Shown here in pieces: positions 9,331 through 17,915 of a stretch of 18,298 nucleotides of DNA; position 1 is the stretch's first letter, and every line of letters starts with the position of its first letter. The DNA is from Helicostylum pulchrum (lineage: Eukaryota > Mucoromycota > Mucoromycetes > Mucorales > Mucoraceae). The stretch is taken from contig JAIXMO010000124.1 of NCBI GenBank assembly GCA_025677825.1, forward strand, positions 1-18,298, written 5' to 3'. The position numbers and the translations under genes are program-made. Under the pieces are notes generated by a model. It did not search any database and was not told the origin of the DNA. It worked only from the letters and a program-made list of their open reading frames with translations.

Positions 9331-9820
9331 TATGATATTTAAAGAATAAATATCAAAAATAAAAAATTAAACAGAAAGATTATCAGACTTGAAAATGATT
9401 GTTGTTTATTTAATGGAAATTATAGGTCCTTATATATACTTTTCAGAATATAAATAAGACATTTGAAGGAACATTAATTGATGGTGGGAAAAATAAGTGA
9501 GTTGATGGTGAGGAAAATAAGTGAATATAATGTGGGAAAATATGAATAAATAAGCTTTGAAGACAAAGTGCTTCTTGTATCACTTTTTAGAAGAATAACT
9601 GTTTGTAGATTATTGTACCACTTCAGTACAATAAACTGTTTGTAGGTTATTGTATCACTTGAAGAAATAAACTGTTACACTATATTTCTTCATTAAATTT
9701 ATATAGTCGATAAGAAGTATACAGATCCAAATACTAAATAGGTAATATTATATTGTTATATAACCTTTGTGTATAAAGGTATATCTAAATTATATATCTG
9801 TATAGTACGTGAATACAACA
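9331..9820 (-). repeat. LTR2, complete copy, minus orientation
   Basis: This 490-bp LTR has TGTTGTATTC at its high-coordinate end and ATATCATA at 9331. TATA is at 9438-9430 and AATAAA at 9410-9405 on the minus strand. It now serves as the 5' LTR of element 2. On its right it is inserted in LTR3: ATGTA (9821-9825) flanks it there, and the uninterrupted 5' LTR3 reads ATATGTATGTAGTC at the same spot (18243-18256). The matching left-hand ATGTA copy is found, inverted, at 5330-5334 (TACAT), next to the other LTR2. Confidence 0.85.
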
Positions 9821-9826
9821 ATGTAT

Positions 9827-9913
9827 TAGTCATAATGGTTAAAGCTGTGAGATAATCAAGTATGTGTAAATATATATGAGAATATATATCTGTATATATG
9901 CTTGATCACATCA
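9827..9913 (-). repeat. LTR3, upstream part of the element 3 3' LTR
   Basis: On the minus strand it begins TGATGTGATC just after a polypurine tract and runs to ACTAA at 9827. 9827-9872 matches 18252-18298 at the right edge. Past 9827 the LTR is broken by LTR2. Confidence 0.8.
9855..9906. repeat. AT-rich imperfect hairpin in LTR3 U3
   Basis: ATCAAG at 9855-9860 pairs with CTTGAT at 9901-9906, and the intervening AT-rich arms are largely complementary around GAGA near 9879. It lies at the upstream end of U3, where integrase ends and enhancers would be. Confidence 0.45.
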
Positions 9914-9928
9914 TTGCCCTCCTTCCAC
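9914..9928 (-). promoter_or_regulatory. Polypurine tract of element 3
   Basis: On the minus strand, GGAAGGAGGGCAA immediately precedes the TG of LTR3. A purine tract in this position is the expected plus-strand DNA primer site of LTR retrotransposons. Confidence 0.65.
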
Positions 9929-9930
9929 GT

Positions 9931-10185
9931 TTTGACTAGTGTATGTTTATTCTGTAACATTTAAAATGCAGGATGTAATGTATATTGTAAGTTGAAAAAC
10001 TTGTAATATGTATTTGGCAATTAAATTGTGGAGTATATGTATGTAGTGCGATCATAGTAGTATAATGTGTGTACCAGTAAAAACCCATAGAATGAAATGA
10101 CTGTTATGTATAAAGTAAAAAACCAAGAACTGGATAAAAAGTAAAATTGGGAAAAGGTTTACATTGTTTACGTATATAGAGTTTT
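9931..10185 (-). other. 3' untranslated region of element 3
   Basis: AT-rich sequence between the pol stop and the polypurine tract. I see no open frame or conserved motif. Confidence 0.6.
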
Positions 10186-12406
10186 TCAATTTCTGTTTCC
10201 AGAAGTTCTCTGTGATCGTCTTATTACGTTAGCATTTTTATTGCTGTGTCGATCGCGTGTGCCACGTTTACGTGTAGCGTTATTTACTGAAGCAGGTAAC
10301 GAGCGATTACTGTTATCACCAGCGTTTCGGCGATCCCAATATAGCTGGATATGATACTTTGAGTCAAAGTCCTGTTCCGTTTGCCATGTATTATCTTCAG
10401 GATTATTGTAACCAAGCCAGTGTACCAAATAGTTATAATTACCAGGTGTTCCACGATGACCAATAATAGCTTGTACTTCAAAATGACCATCTTTGGGTTT
10501 ATTTTGGGAAGCTGCATTAGCATTAATAAGTTTAAGATGATGCGTTGCTACATCTCTTGATAGAAGGTTACCTTGTGGGTCTGTTAAGATGTAGGATTTA
10601 TTCTTTGTGTAGCCGCTTACAGTAAATGGGCCAGAATATCTTTCCTGTAACTTAGACGTACGGTGTACATTCTGTATCATGACGGTGCTACCGATTGGGT
10701 ACATATCTTTAATAATTCTATGTGTCTTTTCAAACCGAGCGTGATCGTTGTCCTGTGTTTCTTTTATAAGTTTCGTTATTTCAGGAATAACTACTTCTTG
10801 TGCAAAAGCAAGACGATCGTCAATTAATTTAGTGTCAGCTTTCTCAGTACTAAGAGTGTGCTCTACTTTAGAATAATCTTCAAACCCATTAGGTTGTCTG
10901 TTAAAAACAATTGCAAAGGGTCTTGATTTCTGTAACTTGGAATATTTACTATTCATGGCAAGTTGTACGCTATTAAGATATAAATCCCAGCTATCATTTT
11001 TCCCGTTAAGCATTTTAATAATACTGTTTTTTGCAATGCCAACAAATCTTTCACAGACCGAATTACCAGTGGGAGTGTACGGTAAAGATAGACGTCGATC
11101 AATACCACTAAGTAATATGAGTTGAGATACAATATTGTTCACAAATTCACTACCGTTATCATGAGAAATTACTTTAGGAAATGAAAATAGACAAAAGATG
11201 TTCAATAATTCTTTTGCTATTGTTAAACTACTTTTATCAGGCAAAGCGCGTAAAATAGTGAATCGACTAAAGTGGTCAACCATGACAAGCATATAGTTAT
11301 TGCCAGATGCAGAAGTTGTGTTAAACGTTCCGAGATCAATTGACCAGTGATCTAATGGCTGAGACGGTAAGACACTTCGAAAGGGGTGATATCCCTGCTT
11401 GGAAATATTAAAATGTCTACAAGTGGGACAATTCGAAATAATCCTGTGAATGTCATCTCTCATGTTCGTCCAATGCATATTGTAATCGCGATGAATAGCG
11501 GCTTGAGTAGCAGTAATTCCAAAATGGCCGAATAAATGCACTTTGTTAATAATATCGTCACGTTCCTTAACAGGAGGTGTAATGTAATCAGCATAACGTA
11601 AGGCACTATTGATAAGTGTATCTTTTTCAGATGTAGACTTAGTTTCACGGATTGTATTGCAAATGGGTTCATTGTTACTTCCAGTACTAACATTAGTAAG
11701 TGAGTGTTTAATGAGTTTTTCATTGTGTGTGTAATCTCGAGCATGCTGTTTAAGTGCTTTTTTATAGAAAGTAGAAGAAATGTTCAATTGAGGTTTGAAA
11801 CGTTTCGTATTCTTTTTCTTAAAAATACGCTTTTCAATATGCGCGTGTGGTGGCTTGTTAGCAGCGAGTAAAAGTTTGTCACGCTTTTTTAAGATAAAGG
11901 GTTCCGTTTCATCTACTATTTTCCCCCCTTGCAGATTTTGAAAATCGTCAGAAAACAATCTACTACCAGCATCAGCAATGTAATTCAGATGACCAGGCAA
12001 ATGTACAACTGAATAAGAGAAAGCAAATAGCACTTCATAATAAGTTAGAAGAAGATGGTTTGGAATTTGCTGCGAATGTAAATAGATCAAAGATCTGTGA
12101 TCAACATGCAACGTGAAGTGTTTATTTACTAGCCATTTGCTAAATCGCTGAAAACAATAAACAACCGCTAGAATTTCACGACGAGTAGTACTAAAATGAA
12201 GTTCACTACCAGAAAGTGATCGACTAGCCATAGCTACATAACGAATTTCGTTGTCAACTTTCATATACAAAACACCAGAAATACCTGTGTTTGAAGCATC
12301 AGTAGCAACGTGTAAAGGATATTTATAGTCAATTGCATGAATAAGTGGAGCCGAAGATAATGCCTTTTGAAGATTTCGAACCGCATGGGTGTGAACTTCT
12401 GTCCAG
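10186..12406 (-). CDS. Element 3 Pol, C-terminal part: RNase H, integrase, chromodomain
   Basis: The open frame continues upstream of the first ATG (12270) to the insertion point at 12406, so it is the second half of a split polyprotein. Numbering from the 12270 ATG: RNase H continues from ATDAS just upstream, with RREI near 31, VDHRS near 57 and IADAGSR near 98. Integrase has its zinc finger at H245, H249, C281, C284 and a core with D312, D371 and E407, which gives the canonical D,D35E spacing. A GPF module follows at 547-549, then a chromodomain at about 596-646 (FEVQAIIGHR, YLVHWLGY, NTWQ), then a basic tail. The chromodomain is the hallmark of chromoviruses and is known in that family to steer integration to modified histones. 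No frame break is seen here. Without the insertion the frame is continuous with 14747-17688. Confidence 0.93.
12403..12406. other. Target-site duplication, left copy (CCAG)
   Basis: CCAG here and CCAG at 14743-14746 flank the nested element. Comparison with the same RT-RNase H junction in element 2 shows that one copy belongs to the pol sequence, so this is a 4-bp duplication. Confidence 0.75.
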
Positions 12407-12655
12407 GACGGATATCCTTTTATATTATAAATTAAAACATTATTTAAAATACATCATAAATAAAATGCTGATCTTTATCCAAAACTAAAAGGTTTGCTCT
12501 TGTGATAAAATAATTTATTTTATATATATAATTCTGATTTATTTATATCTATAGAATATAAAGACGATATGTTAATTTTAAAAATGTAGTATATCCGAGA
12601 ATATAGAAAGATATATTTATTGAAAATAATTGATTAAGGGATCATAGATATCCTT
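12407..12655 (+). repeat. Left terminal direct repeat of the nested element
   Basis: 249 bp, apparently identical to 14494-14742. The homology begins and ends sharply: CCAG|GACGG outside and CCTT|CTTCTAG inside. The inner flank does not duplicate CCAG, so this is not an independent small insertion. Confidence 0.9.
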
Positions 12656-12716
12656 CTTCTAGTGAGAGCTGGTAACTATTTTTATAAATAAATTGAATTT
12701 TAAAATACAATAATAA
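12656..12716 (+). other. Leader between left repeat and transposase ORF
   Basis: This AT-rich 61-bp stretch contains GAGAGCTGGTAAC (TGG at 12670-12672). A TGG near an LTR would suggest a tRNA primer site, but here it is about 15 bases away from the repeat, and I regard that as weak. Confidence 0.3.
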
Positions 12717-14156
12717 ATGAACTATGATATTAAAGAGAATGTTAATAAAGAATACAATAATATTACGAAAGAATATTGGAAATTTTTAAACTATGGATGG
12801 CCTAAGATAAATAAAAAAGTAAATCATACAAGAAAAAAGTCAAGTGTTAATAATTATATAGAAATAAAAACAGAAATAATGAATAGATTAGGTATAATAC
12901 CTACATATTTTTTTCTTACAATTTTATTTGGAGATCAAGATTATCCAGGACCTTATAATAATATAGAGAAAGGATTATTAATGCTCTATTTTATAGTTAA
13001 AAGTATTCCTTTTGAAGATATGGATAAATATATTAGTAAAAGCACATTTCATGATATTTATCGAAGATTCTATAATGATGATAGAATTTCTAAATTAAAT
13101 AAAGTTATTGATTATTCATTATCAAATATGTTTTCAAATATAAATATTAGAATTATGAATGGACACTTGAACAACCCTACTTTATTTAATCAAGTGACTT
13201 TACATATTGACGGGCATGATACAAAAGGAATTGTTTATGGATCGAAAGATAAATCTCAATTTTATAGTTACAAATTAAAAAGAAATGGATTTAGAACACA
13301 AGTATCCCTAGATAATAATGGATTTATACTATTTGTTTCCAAAAGTCAACCTTGTAGCATTGGAAATGATGGAACAATGTTAACAGATATGAATATATAT
13401 AACAAGATTAATGAAATGGATTGCATTGCATTAGATGGTGGCTACACATTGTTTGCTAATAATATAATAAATAATTCTAATCTAAACAACCATAACTTTG
13501 TATTTCCAATTAGGAAAGAGATCGGTATTAATTTAAATGAAATTGAATTAAACTATAATGATCAGTTTGGTGGATTTCGTTCTAAAATGGAGAAATGTTT
13601 CGCTGATATAGGGCATACATTTGAAAGATTGAATAATACGAAGTCTTTTATTACCACAGATATAAAAATTTTTAATATTCAAATGAAAATTGCATCTGTT
13701 TTGTTAAATGTAAAAAAATTTGTAGAATTAAACAAACTTGATGTATTTGATTTTCATGCATATTGGCTAAATGATCAATTTGATTATGAATACAATGATA
13801 TTATTTTAAATAATTTAGATTCTATAAAAATAATGCAGCCTAAAATAACAGAAAGAATAAATAATTTAGAAAAAATGACATTATTACAACAACAGTTTAT
13901 TGGTCTACAATTACAAAATATTACTCAAAATCCAAAAATCAATAGTTTAATAGATAATATGGACATGGAAGAAAATATGGATAATAATAATCTTGATAAT
14001 TTTGAAGTAGAAGATATACTTGATCACAAAGGATTAGTTGTAGAAGATAGTATTTATTTAGTTAAATGGAAAAACTATCCAGATTCAGAAAATCAATGGT
14101 TACATTATTCTCGTTTTAATGAAAGTAAAATTATTATTGATTATTGGAAGAAATAA
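12717..14156 (+). CDS. DDE transposase (PIF/Harbinger-IS5-like) fused to a C-terminal chromodomain
   Basis: The 479-residue protein has an N-terminal basic, Asn/Lys-rich segment (1-60) and a helical region (about 75-150, with STFHDIYRRF) in the place of the helix-turn-helix of DDE_Tnp_4 transposases. The catalytic core shows HIDGHD (Asp165), a YSYKLKRNGFRTQV strand segment, ALDGGY (Asp240) and FRSKMEKCF (Glu292). This order and context fit the PIF/Harbinger-IS5 superfamily, not a retroviral integrase. A linker with two hydrophobic or coiled segments follows, then an acidic Asn/Asp/Met run (about 410-428). The chromodomain is at 429-479: FEVEDILDH, YLVKWKNYP, NQWLHY, IIDYWKK, including the aromatic positions expected for methyl-lysine binding. 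The ATG is the first in frame after the left repeat. The frame is intact and very AT-rich in codon use compared with the neighbouring Gypsy genes. It probably catalyses movement of the flanking repeats, but this is inferred. Confidence 0.82.
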   Translation: MNYDIKENVNKEYNNITKEYWKFLNYGWPKINKKVNHTRKKSSVNNYIEIKTEIMNRLGIIPTYFFLTILFGDQDYPGPYNNIEKGLLMLYFIVKSIPFEDMDKYISKSTFHDIYRRFYNDDRISKLNKVIDYSLSNMFSNINIRIMNGHLNNPTLFNQVTLHIDGHDTKGIVYGSKDKSQFYSYKLKRNGFRTQVSLDNNGFILFVSKSQPCSIGNDGTMLTDMNIYNKINEMDCIALDGGYTLFANNIINNSNLNNHNFVFPIRKEIGINLNEIELNYNDQFGGFRSKMEKCFADIGHTFERLNNTKSFITTDIKIFNIQMKIASVLLNVKKFVELNKLDVFDFHAYWLNDQFDYEYNDIILNNLDSIKIMQPKITERINNLEKMTLLQQQFIGLQLQNITQNPKINSLIDNMDMEENMDNNNLDNFEVEDILDHKGLVVEDSIYLVKWKNYPDSENQWLHYSRFNESKIIIDYWKK

Positions 14157-14493
14157 TTTATTAAATTTATGGTTTATTACATAGTTTTCTGAAAATAATT
14201 GAATTTACAATTTATAAAAAAAGATAAATGGAAAACAAAAGTATTTTTTAAATATTCTTGTTTTTAAAAGAAATAAATTATTAAAATAAAAATCAATATG
14301 AACCAATTGATGATTGAGTGCACACAATCTGTTTTATTTAATTTAAGAAATCCTTTTGTAAACTTTTCATTATATTAAATAGATTTACTCTATTATTATT
14401 CTAGATAAAATAAATAAAAAAACAAAAAAACCATCTGGCCAGAGGGGGAGGGTATCACCTAAGATACAACTATATTGATTTAACTATATGCTA
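14157..14493 (+). other. 3' region of the nested element with a purine tract
   Basis: No ORF. The sequence is AT-rich apart from CTGGCCAGAGGGGGAGGG at 14435-14452, a palindromic CTGGCCAG joined to a 12-base all-purine tract about 41 bases before the right repeat. It resembles a displaced polypurine tract. Its function is unknown. Confidence 0.45.
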
Positions 14494-14742
14494 GACGGAT
14501 ATCCTTTTATATTATAAATTAAAACATTATTTAAAATACATCATAAATAAAATGCTGATCTTTATCCAAAACTAAAAGGTTTGCTCTTGTGATAAAATAA
14601 TTTATTTTATATATATAATTCTGATTTATTTATATCTATAGAATATAAAGACGATATGTTAATTTTAAAAATGTAGTATATCCGAGAATATAGAAAGATA
14701 TATTTATTGAAAATAATTGATTAAGGGATCATAGATATCCTT
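14494..14742 (+). repeat. Right terminal direct repeat of the nested element
   Basis: Matches 12407-12655 without a visible difference. It is preceded by GCTA and followed by CCAG (14743-14746), the second copy of the target duplication. On the minus strand the element 3 frame reads 12 codons into it (DIYDPLINYFQ) before a stop. Confidence 0.9.
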
Positions 14743-17688
14743 CCAGTGAGAAGGTAAGTCTTTGACATTACGCAATTTATCTAAACAGGAACTAATATGT
14801 GCGTACATAGGGATAGATCCTCGAAAGAAATTTAAATACCCAAGGAAAGAATTCAAAGCACGAGTAGTTGTAGGAATGGGGAATTGCAATGCTGTATTAA
14901 CTTTTCTAGGATCAGGTAATAACGCACCATTGACAATTGTCCAACCAAGAAGATGAATACTGGTTTGTGCAAGTATAAGTTTCTCAGAAGAAACTACGAG
15001 ATTTGCCTTGGTCAACCGGCGTAAAATCTCGGCAACACATTCAGTATGATGAGCTAACGTACCAGAAGTACTAATTGTAAGATCGTCGACATAAACTTGT
15101 ATGTAAGGAAGGTCATGAAATAATTCTTGTAAGACTCGTTGAACAAGGTTTCCTACGAATGTGATTCCGAAACAACACTTTACGAAAGAATATGCGCGAT
15201 TTGTGAAGGGACAGGTAAACGAAAGCTTGTGTCTGTCTTCAGCTTCTACAAGGAAACTGTTGAAGCAGGAACGAATATCAATAATTAAATGTATAGTAGC
15301 TTGTCCAATTCTAGAATGGATCTCTGAAATGAGTGGAAAGCTCTGTGTATCCGTTATTTCTAATATAGCGTTTAAATTGCGAACATCAGCAACGATACGA
15401 GGCTTCTTAAAAGAATATACACCATCCATATCTTTTTTACTGACGACCAAAAGAGGTGAGTTAAAACCAGTATGCGAAGGAGCAGGTACAATAACAGATT
15501 CTTTTTCCCATAGTGCAATTTGAGCTAGGACAGACTCTTTAAAAGCGTAAGGAAGCGGAAATTGTTTTGTGTAAGCTACACAACCAGGTTTAGTAGGTAA
15601 GCGAACAATAGCTCCTGGAAGATTACAATAAGTACGTGTTACATCGATAGCAGAATTCTGTTCCAATAAAGGTTTTAAAATTTCCAACATGTGTTTACGT
15701 TCAATATCAGTTCCGTAAGGACTATTATTTGGGGCAAGTGTAGTGGGATCAATAGGAACAGGAGGAAATGGATTAGATTTGTCAATATCAAAATGAGATA
15801 TAATTAAACCTGTAACTCCAATTTGAAGTGTAGACATTAAATCCATTCCTATTAAGCATGGAATATTGGCATTATTTAACGAGGTAAAAATATCAAATAT
15901 TTCGAATGTATGCGTATGAGTTTTATTATTATAAAAAAGTCGTAAACTAGAAAAACCATATCTTTTCTCTACAGAATTTGCATGACCTAGTTGTATGGTA
16001 CCAAAAGTAGGAGTAATGGTGGCATTGATGGCAGAGGCAAAAGATGGTGAAATAATACTAAATGTACTACCAGTATCTAAGATGGCATAAGTTTTGATAT
16101 TTTCTATAATAACAGGTAAAACCAGCATGTTAGTTCTATTATCAGGCGGTACGCTGTATATTTCATGAAACTTACATAACTGTGCTTGCTCAGCAATCTC
16201 GAGAGCAACGTCGACGTCCATATCACTAGTAGTGATGTCAGGAAGAGGAACAACAGGAACGAGAGGAACAGAAACGTTAGCATCAACTGATACTGTAGAA
16301 GAAGGCGTGGTGTTACTTAACTCGTCTTCCGACAAAGTCATACCAGCAAGGCGACGATGAGTATCATCTTGAGGAGGAGGAGGAGGAGGATTGTTACCAC
16401 GAATAGCAGTGTTACACATGTGTGCAGGCGTCCAACCAGCAGCTCCACAGTGCCTACATGTCCGACGATTGACGTAAGACGAAGAAGAAGAAGAAGGTTC
16501 ACCATTAGCACCAGCAGCAGCACGACAGTTTTCAGTATTGTGTGTGTCTACACGATGGTAGGAACAATACTTGTTACGACGCGGGCGGTTATTCCTTTCG
16601 GAACGTGATACAGGAGGAGAAACCGAACTAGATCCAGCACCAGGTGTATATGCGTGAGCATACTTTGATTTGGAAGATGATTTAACATCATCATTGTCAA
16701 AAGCAGCTTGTACATGTGACCTTTTAGATGAAGTAGGAGACGAACTAGAAGAAGCAGAAGCAGAAGAAGAAGAAGAGCCAACATTCTTGTAGAACTTGTT
16801 AAAGAAGTCCCGAGCAAAAGTAGTAATGATGTCCAAATCATACTTTCTAGAATCATCCAGAGAGGCAACAGAAATAGTAATCTGCTCAAACAAACCCTTA
16901 GGAAGAGCACGACCAAAAGTATCAATCAATAATGAATTAGGTAACACTTGATCAACAGCACGTCGACGTAAAGTATTGAACCTGTCAATAAAGTTCTCGA
17001 TCGATTCTCCAGGAAGCATCTTGATCATCGTCAATTCACGAGCACAACGCGCACGTTCTTCATGAACATTGAGACCGTAACGAGCCGTAAAAGCAGTAGT
17101 AAAATTATTCCAAGTAGGAGAAGCAGCATGAGCAGTACGATAGTTTGTCAAAAAATCATCATACCAAATACGAGCAGTAGGAGAGAGGAGTGGAGGTAAC
17201 AAACGCAAGTAGTTGGCATCCAAATCCAAACAGTGACTATTCATGATATCTTCAAAGTGTTGGATACACGCCTTGATATCAGCAAAAACTTGATGACCAG
17301 AAGCACGATTAAACACTTGACCTTCCCATTGAAACAAGCACAACTTTGGAACAATAGTGGTAGGGGGCTCTAGAAACAAAAGTTTCTGTACGAGCAACAG
17401 GAGAAGAAGTAGTAGCAGCAGAGAAGAAGAAGACAAGGAAGCAACAGAAGAAGTATCATCAACCATGGACGAACACGCGGCCTTCATCATTTTCAAGTCC
17501 TTCAACTTGTTTGCCAAAGTAGTACGAGCGTTGGTCAGTTCAACACCAACAGGAGCAGAAGCGATGTAAAGAGACAAATCCCTAATAGATGACTTCAACA
17601 GAGCAAAAGCAATCTTCATGTCAGCTTCAACGTCGGCATGATTAATATGGCTAACGTTAGCCTCAGCAAGAGAGCTGTCAACGTCCAT
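14704..17688 (-). CDS. Element 3 Gag, protease and RT, first part of split Gag-Pol
   Basis: The 994-residue frame (numbered from 17688) has capsid-like sequence with FIDRFNTLRRRAVDQVLPNSL-type conservation near 232-255. Two Cys/His motifs follow, C375-X2-H-X4-H-X4-C388 and C411-X2-C-X8-H-X-C425. Protease LDTGS is at 537-541 and CLIGMDL near 611. RT has LIIDIRSCF (Asp804), CFGITFVGN and YVDD at 866-869. Native sequence stops at Trp982/Lys983, where the nested element enters; the last residues come from its repeat. The true Gag start is probably 17795, in another frame (see 17689-17795). Residues about 90-107, a Leu run, are out of frame between two compensating shifts. The catalytic motifs are intact, but the gag breaks and the insertion make this copy inactive. 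Confidence 0.9.
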   Translation of the reverse strand: MDVDSSLAEANVSHINHADVEADMKIAFALLKSSIRDLSLYIASAPVGVELTNARTTLANKLKDLKMMKAACSSMVDDTSSVASLSSSSLLLLLLLLLLVQKLLFLEPPTTIVPKLCLFQWEGQVFNRASGHQVFADIKACIQHFEDIMNSHCLDLDANYLRLLPPLLSPTARIWYDDFLTNYRTAHAASPTWNNFTTAFTARYGLNVHEERARCARELTMIKMLPGESIENFIDRFNTLRRRAVDQVLPNSLLIDTFGRALPKGLFEQITISVASLDDSRKYDLDIITTFARDFFNKFYKNVGSSSSSASASSSSSPTSSKRSHVQAAFDNDDVKSSSKSKYAHAYTPGAGSSSVSPPVSRSERNNRPRRNKYCSYHRVDTHNTENCRAAAGANGEPSSSSSSYVNRRTCRHCGAAGWTPAHMCNTAIRGNNPPPPPPQDDTHRRLAGMTLSEDELSNTTPSSTVSVDANVSVPLVPVVPLPDITTSDMDVDVALEIAEQAQLCKFHEIYSVPPDNRTNMLVLPVIIENIKTYAILDTGSTFSIISPSFASAINATITPTFGTIQLGHANSVEKRYGFSSLRLFYNNKTHTHTFEIFDIFTSLNNANIPCLIGMDLMSTLQIGVTGLIISHFDIDKSNPFPPVPIDPTTLAPNNSPYGTDIERKHMLEILKPLLEQNSAIDVTRTYCNLPGAIVRLPTKPGCVAYTKQFPLPYAFKESVLAQIALWEKESVIVPAPSHTGFNSPLLVVSKKDMDGVYSFKKPRIVADVRNLNAILEITDTQSFPLISEIHSRIGQATIHLIIDIRSCFNSFLVEAEDRHKLSFTCPFTNRAYSFVKCCFGITFVGNLVQRVLQELFHDLPYIQVYVDDLTISTSGTLAHHTECVAEILRRLTKANLVVSSEKLILAQTSIHLLGWTIVNGALLPDPRKVNTALQFPIPTTTRALNSFLGYLNFFRGSIPMYAHISSCLDKLRNVKDLPSHWKDIYDPLINYFQ

Positions 17689-17795
17689 GTATTATTCATA
17701 ACCTCGGTATTAGCGACAGAAGGGGAAGCAGCATTGTTATGGTCAGTGTTACCAGCAGCGGGAGAACAAATAGGAGAAGAGGTGGGCACGGTCAT
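17689..17795 (-). pseudogene. Element 3 Gag N-terminus in a shifted frame
   Basis: ATG at 17795-17793 opens MTVPTSSPICSP and runs Ala/Asn-rich to VMNNT near 17690. There the frame must change to enter MDVDSSLAE at 17688. Element 2 Gag begins similarly (MSIPTQNF, then a Pro/Ala-rich stretch) before the matching helical region, so this is probably the original start, now separated by a one-base frameshift in an A/T-rich run. Confidence 0.6.
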
Positions 17796-17915
17796 AGCAG
17801 TAAAAAGGATTTTAAAAATAGAAGTTTTGAGTTTGAAAATAAAAAAAAAGAGAAAAAGAGATTTTTCTGGTAAGGGAAATAAACTTTTAAATATAACGAA
17901 TATGATTAAAAAAAA
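17796..17915 (-). other. Leader of element 3 between LTR3 and gag
   Basis: AT-rich, untranslated. On the minus strand it starts with eight T residues (17915-17908) directly after the CA end of the LTR, then AATCATATTCG. No adjacent TGG primer-binding sequence is visible. Confidence 0.6.

Larger units (their letters stand above)
12407..14742 (+). mobile_element. Nested element with 249-bp terminal direct repeats and a chromodomain transposase
   Basis: This 2336-bp unit splits element 3 pol between RT and RNase H. Its ends are direct repeats of 249 bp that appear identical base for base by eye, each starting GACGGATATCC and ending GATATCCTT. Each repeat thus has a short inverted GGATATC at its edges, but not TG...CA. 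CCAG is duplicated outside. The only substantial ORF is a DDE transposase with a chromodomain on the plus strand; there is no RT. The repeat identity and the intact ORF suggest a recent insertion. It may be a DNA transposon with unusual direct-repeat ends, or an LTR-like carrier that captured a transposase gene. Confidence 0.85.

Noticed and set aside
12407..14742. Two independent MITE insertions flanking a gene.
   Set aside because: Each 249-bp repeat would then need its own target duplication. The inner flanks (CTTCTAG and GCTA) do not match CCAG; only the outer pair matches, so the unit inserted as a whole.
12407..14742. Calling the nested element an ordinary LTR retrotransposon.
   Set aside because: There is no RT, protease or Gag, the repeats lack TG...CA ends, and no primer site abuts the left repeat. 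The ORF is a PIF/Harbinger-IS5-like DDE protein.
16548..16925. Leu-rich minus-strand ORFs that look like membrane proteins (also 7994-8242 and 8969-9304).
   Set aside because: They are alternative frames of Ser/Ala/Thr-rich Gag linkers made of TCT/GCT-type repeats; the Gag frame carries the conserved motifs.
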